Shown here: piece after piece, positions 63,741-64,000 of the stretch
Position numbering within the stretch: position 1 is the stretch's first letter
Layout: every line of letters begins with the position of its first letter
DNA from: Aureimonas ureilytica DSM 18598 = NBRC 106430
Lineage (GTDB): Bacteria > Pseudomonadota > Alphaproteobacteria > Rhizobiales > Rhizobiaceae
Length of the DNA: 64,000 nt
Assembly: GCF_000382705.1 (NCBI RefSeq)
Contig: NZ_ARQE01000002.1
Coordinates: 653,953-717,952 of the forward strand
Direction: 5' to 3'
Notes under the pieces: model-generated
Databases searched by the model: none
What the model was told of the DNA's origin: nothing
What the model saw: only the letters and a program-made list of their open reading frames with translations
Program-made: the position numbers and the translations under genes

Positions 63741-64000
63741 AGCGTTTCGGGTTTTATCGGAATCGACTTGTGGTTCCGATCGCGGCTGATGTGTGATTCA
63801 AGATGCTGACTGGATGGGAGGCCGGCATCGGATGACAGCACCTCTTTCGCATGATCTTCGCCAGCGGGTCGTTGGTGCGATCGAAGCCGGCGAGAGCTGC
63901 CGATCTGCGGCCACGCGGTTTGGGGTCGCGGTGTCCTCGGCGGTAAAGTGGTCGCAACGTTATCGCACGACGGGCTCGTTGGCTCCGGGCAAGATGGGCG
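63741..64000 (+). mobile_element. Left part of an IS630-family insertion sequence
   Basis: The DNA after the oxidoreductase stop leads into an IS630-type transposase that runs off the window. A stem, ATCGGAA (63756-63762) with TTCCGAT (63774-63780), sits in the leader. The right end and target duplication lie outside, so the left boundary is approximate. Confidence 0.65.
63832..64000 (+). CDS. IS630-family transposase, N-terminal part
   Basis: The visible 56 codons read MTAPLSHDLRQRVVGAIEAG, then a helix-turn-helix with SAATRFGVAVSSAVKWSQRY, and TGSLAPGKMG. This is the standard DNA-binding N-terminus of IS630/Tc1-type transposases, ahead of the DDE domain. The frame is open to the last base. 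The gene continues beyond the window, so intactness cannot be judged. Confidence 0.85.
   Translation, partial: MTAPLSHDLRQRVVGAIEAGESCRSAATRFGVAVSSAVKWSQRYRTTGSLAPGKMG

Overview
The window is high-GC chromosomal DNA of an alphaproteobacterium of the order Hyphomicrobiales (Rhizobiales). The evidence is a RirA-type Rrf2 regulator with the rhizobial cysteine spacing, the gene order pyrE / DUF2062 / acpS / lepB / rnc / era / recO next to rsh-rpoZ, a smpB-dapA-slt neighbourhood, BioMNY biotin transport, and an eryABCD-type erythritol operon. Genus is not settled; an Aurantimonadaceae-like member is a guess from gene order only.

Layout. 1-1350: end of a glycosyltransferase, then rirA (minus strand) with a probable Irr box upstream. 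1.56-7.4 kb: a complete branched-chain amino acid ABC importer (livHMGF, a small DUF6867-type membrane protein, then the binding protein). 7.5-12.6 kb: xylulokinase, D-amino-acid transaminase, biotin ECF importer bioYMN, LOG-family hydrolase. 12.6-25.3 kb: mixed housekeeping genes (rarD, GFA protein, pip-cysS, M42 peptidase, YedK/HMCES, Nudix, three small or secreted conserved proteins, dihydroorotase, and an overlapping ygfZ/HD/phosphatase operon). 25.3-33.1 kb: a minus-strand core cluster for RNA processing, secretion, lipid, pyrimidine and (p)ppGpp functions. 33.4-39.3 kb: NYN protein and uracil-DNA glycosylase, peroxiredoxin, smpB, dapA, lytic transglycosylase. 39.5-45.5 kb: sulfate importer sbp-cysTWA and a BCCT betaine/choline transporter.

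45.6-59.8 kb is the most distinctive region: a polyol catabolic locus. Divergent from eryD-eryABC on the plus strand is a minus-strand operon DUF2291-eryE-eryF-eryG encoding a Carb2-type ABC importer that ends at a strong terminator. Beyond it lies a separately transcribed unit with a second FGGY kinase, a DeoR regulator and a second GlpD-like dehydrogenase. The kinase/dehydrogenase pairing is thus present twice, served by one importer. The isomerases EryH (TpiA2/TpiB) and EryI (RpiB), needed to carry erythritol carbon to erythrose 4-phosphate in Brucella, are not in the window. A terminator directly follows eryC.

59.8-64 kb: a gene-poor, lower-GC stretch abutting the 3' end of a tRNA-Leu(GAG) gene, then lipB, a YaiI/YqxD protein, a membrane cytochrome b and molybdopterin oxidoreductase pair, and the start of an IS630-family transposase running off the window. 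No rRNA, CRISPR array or prophage was seen.
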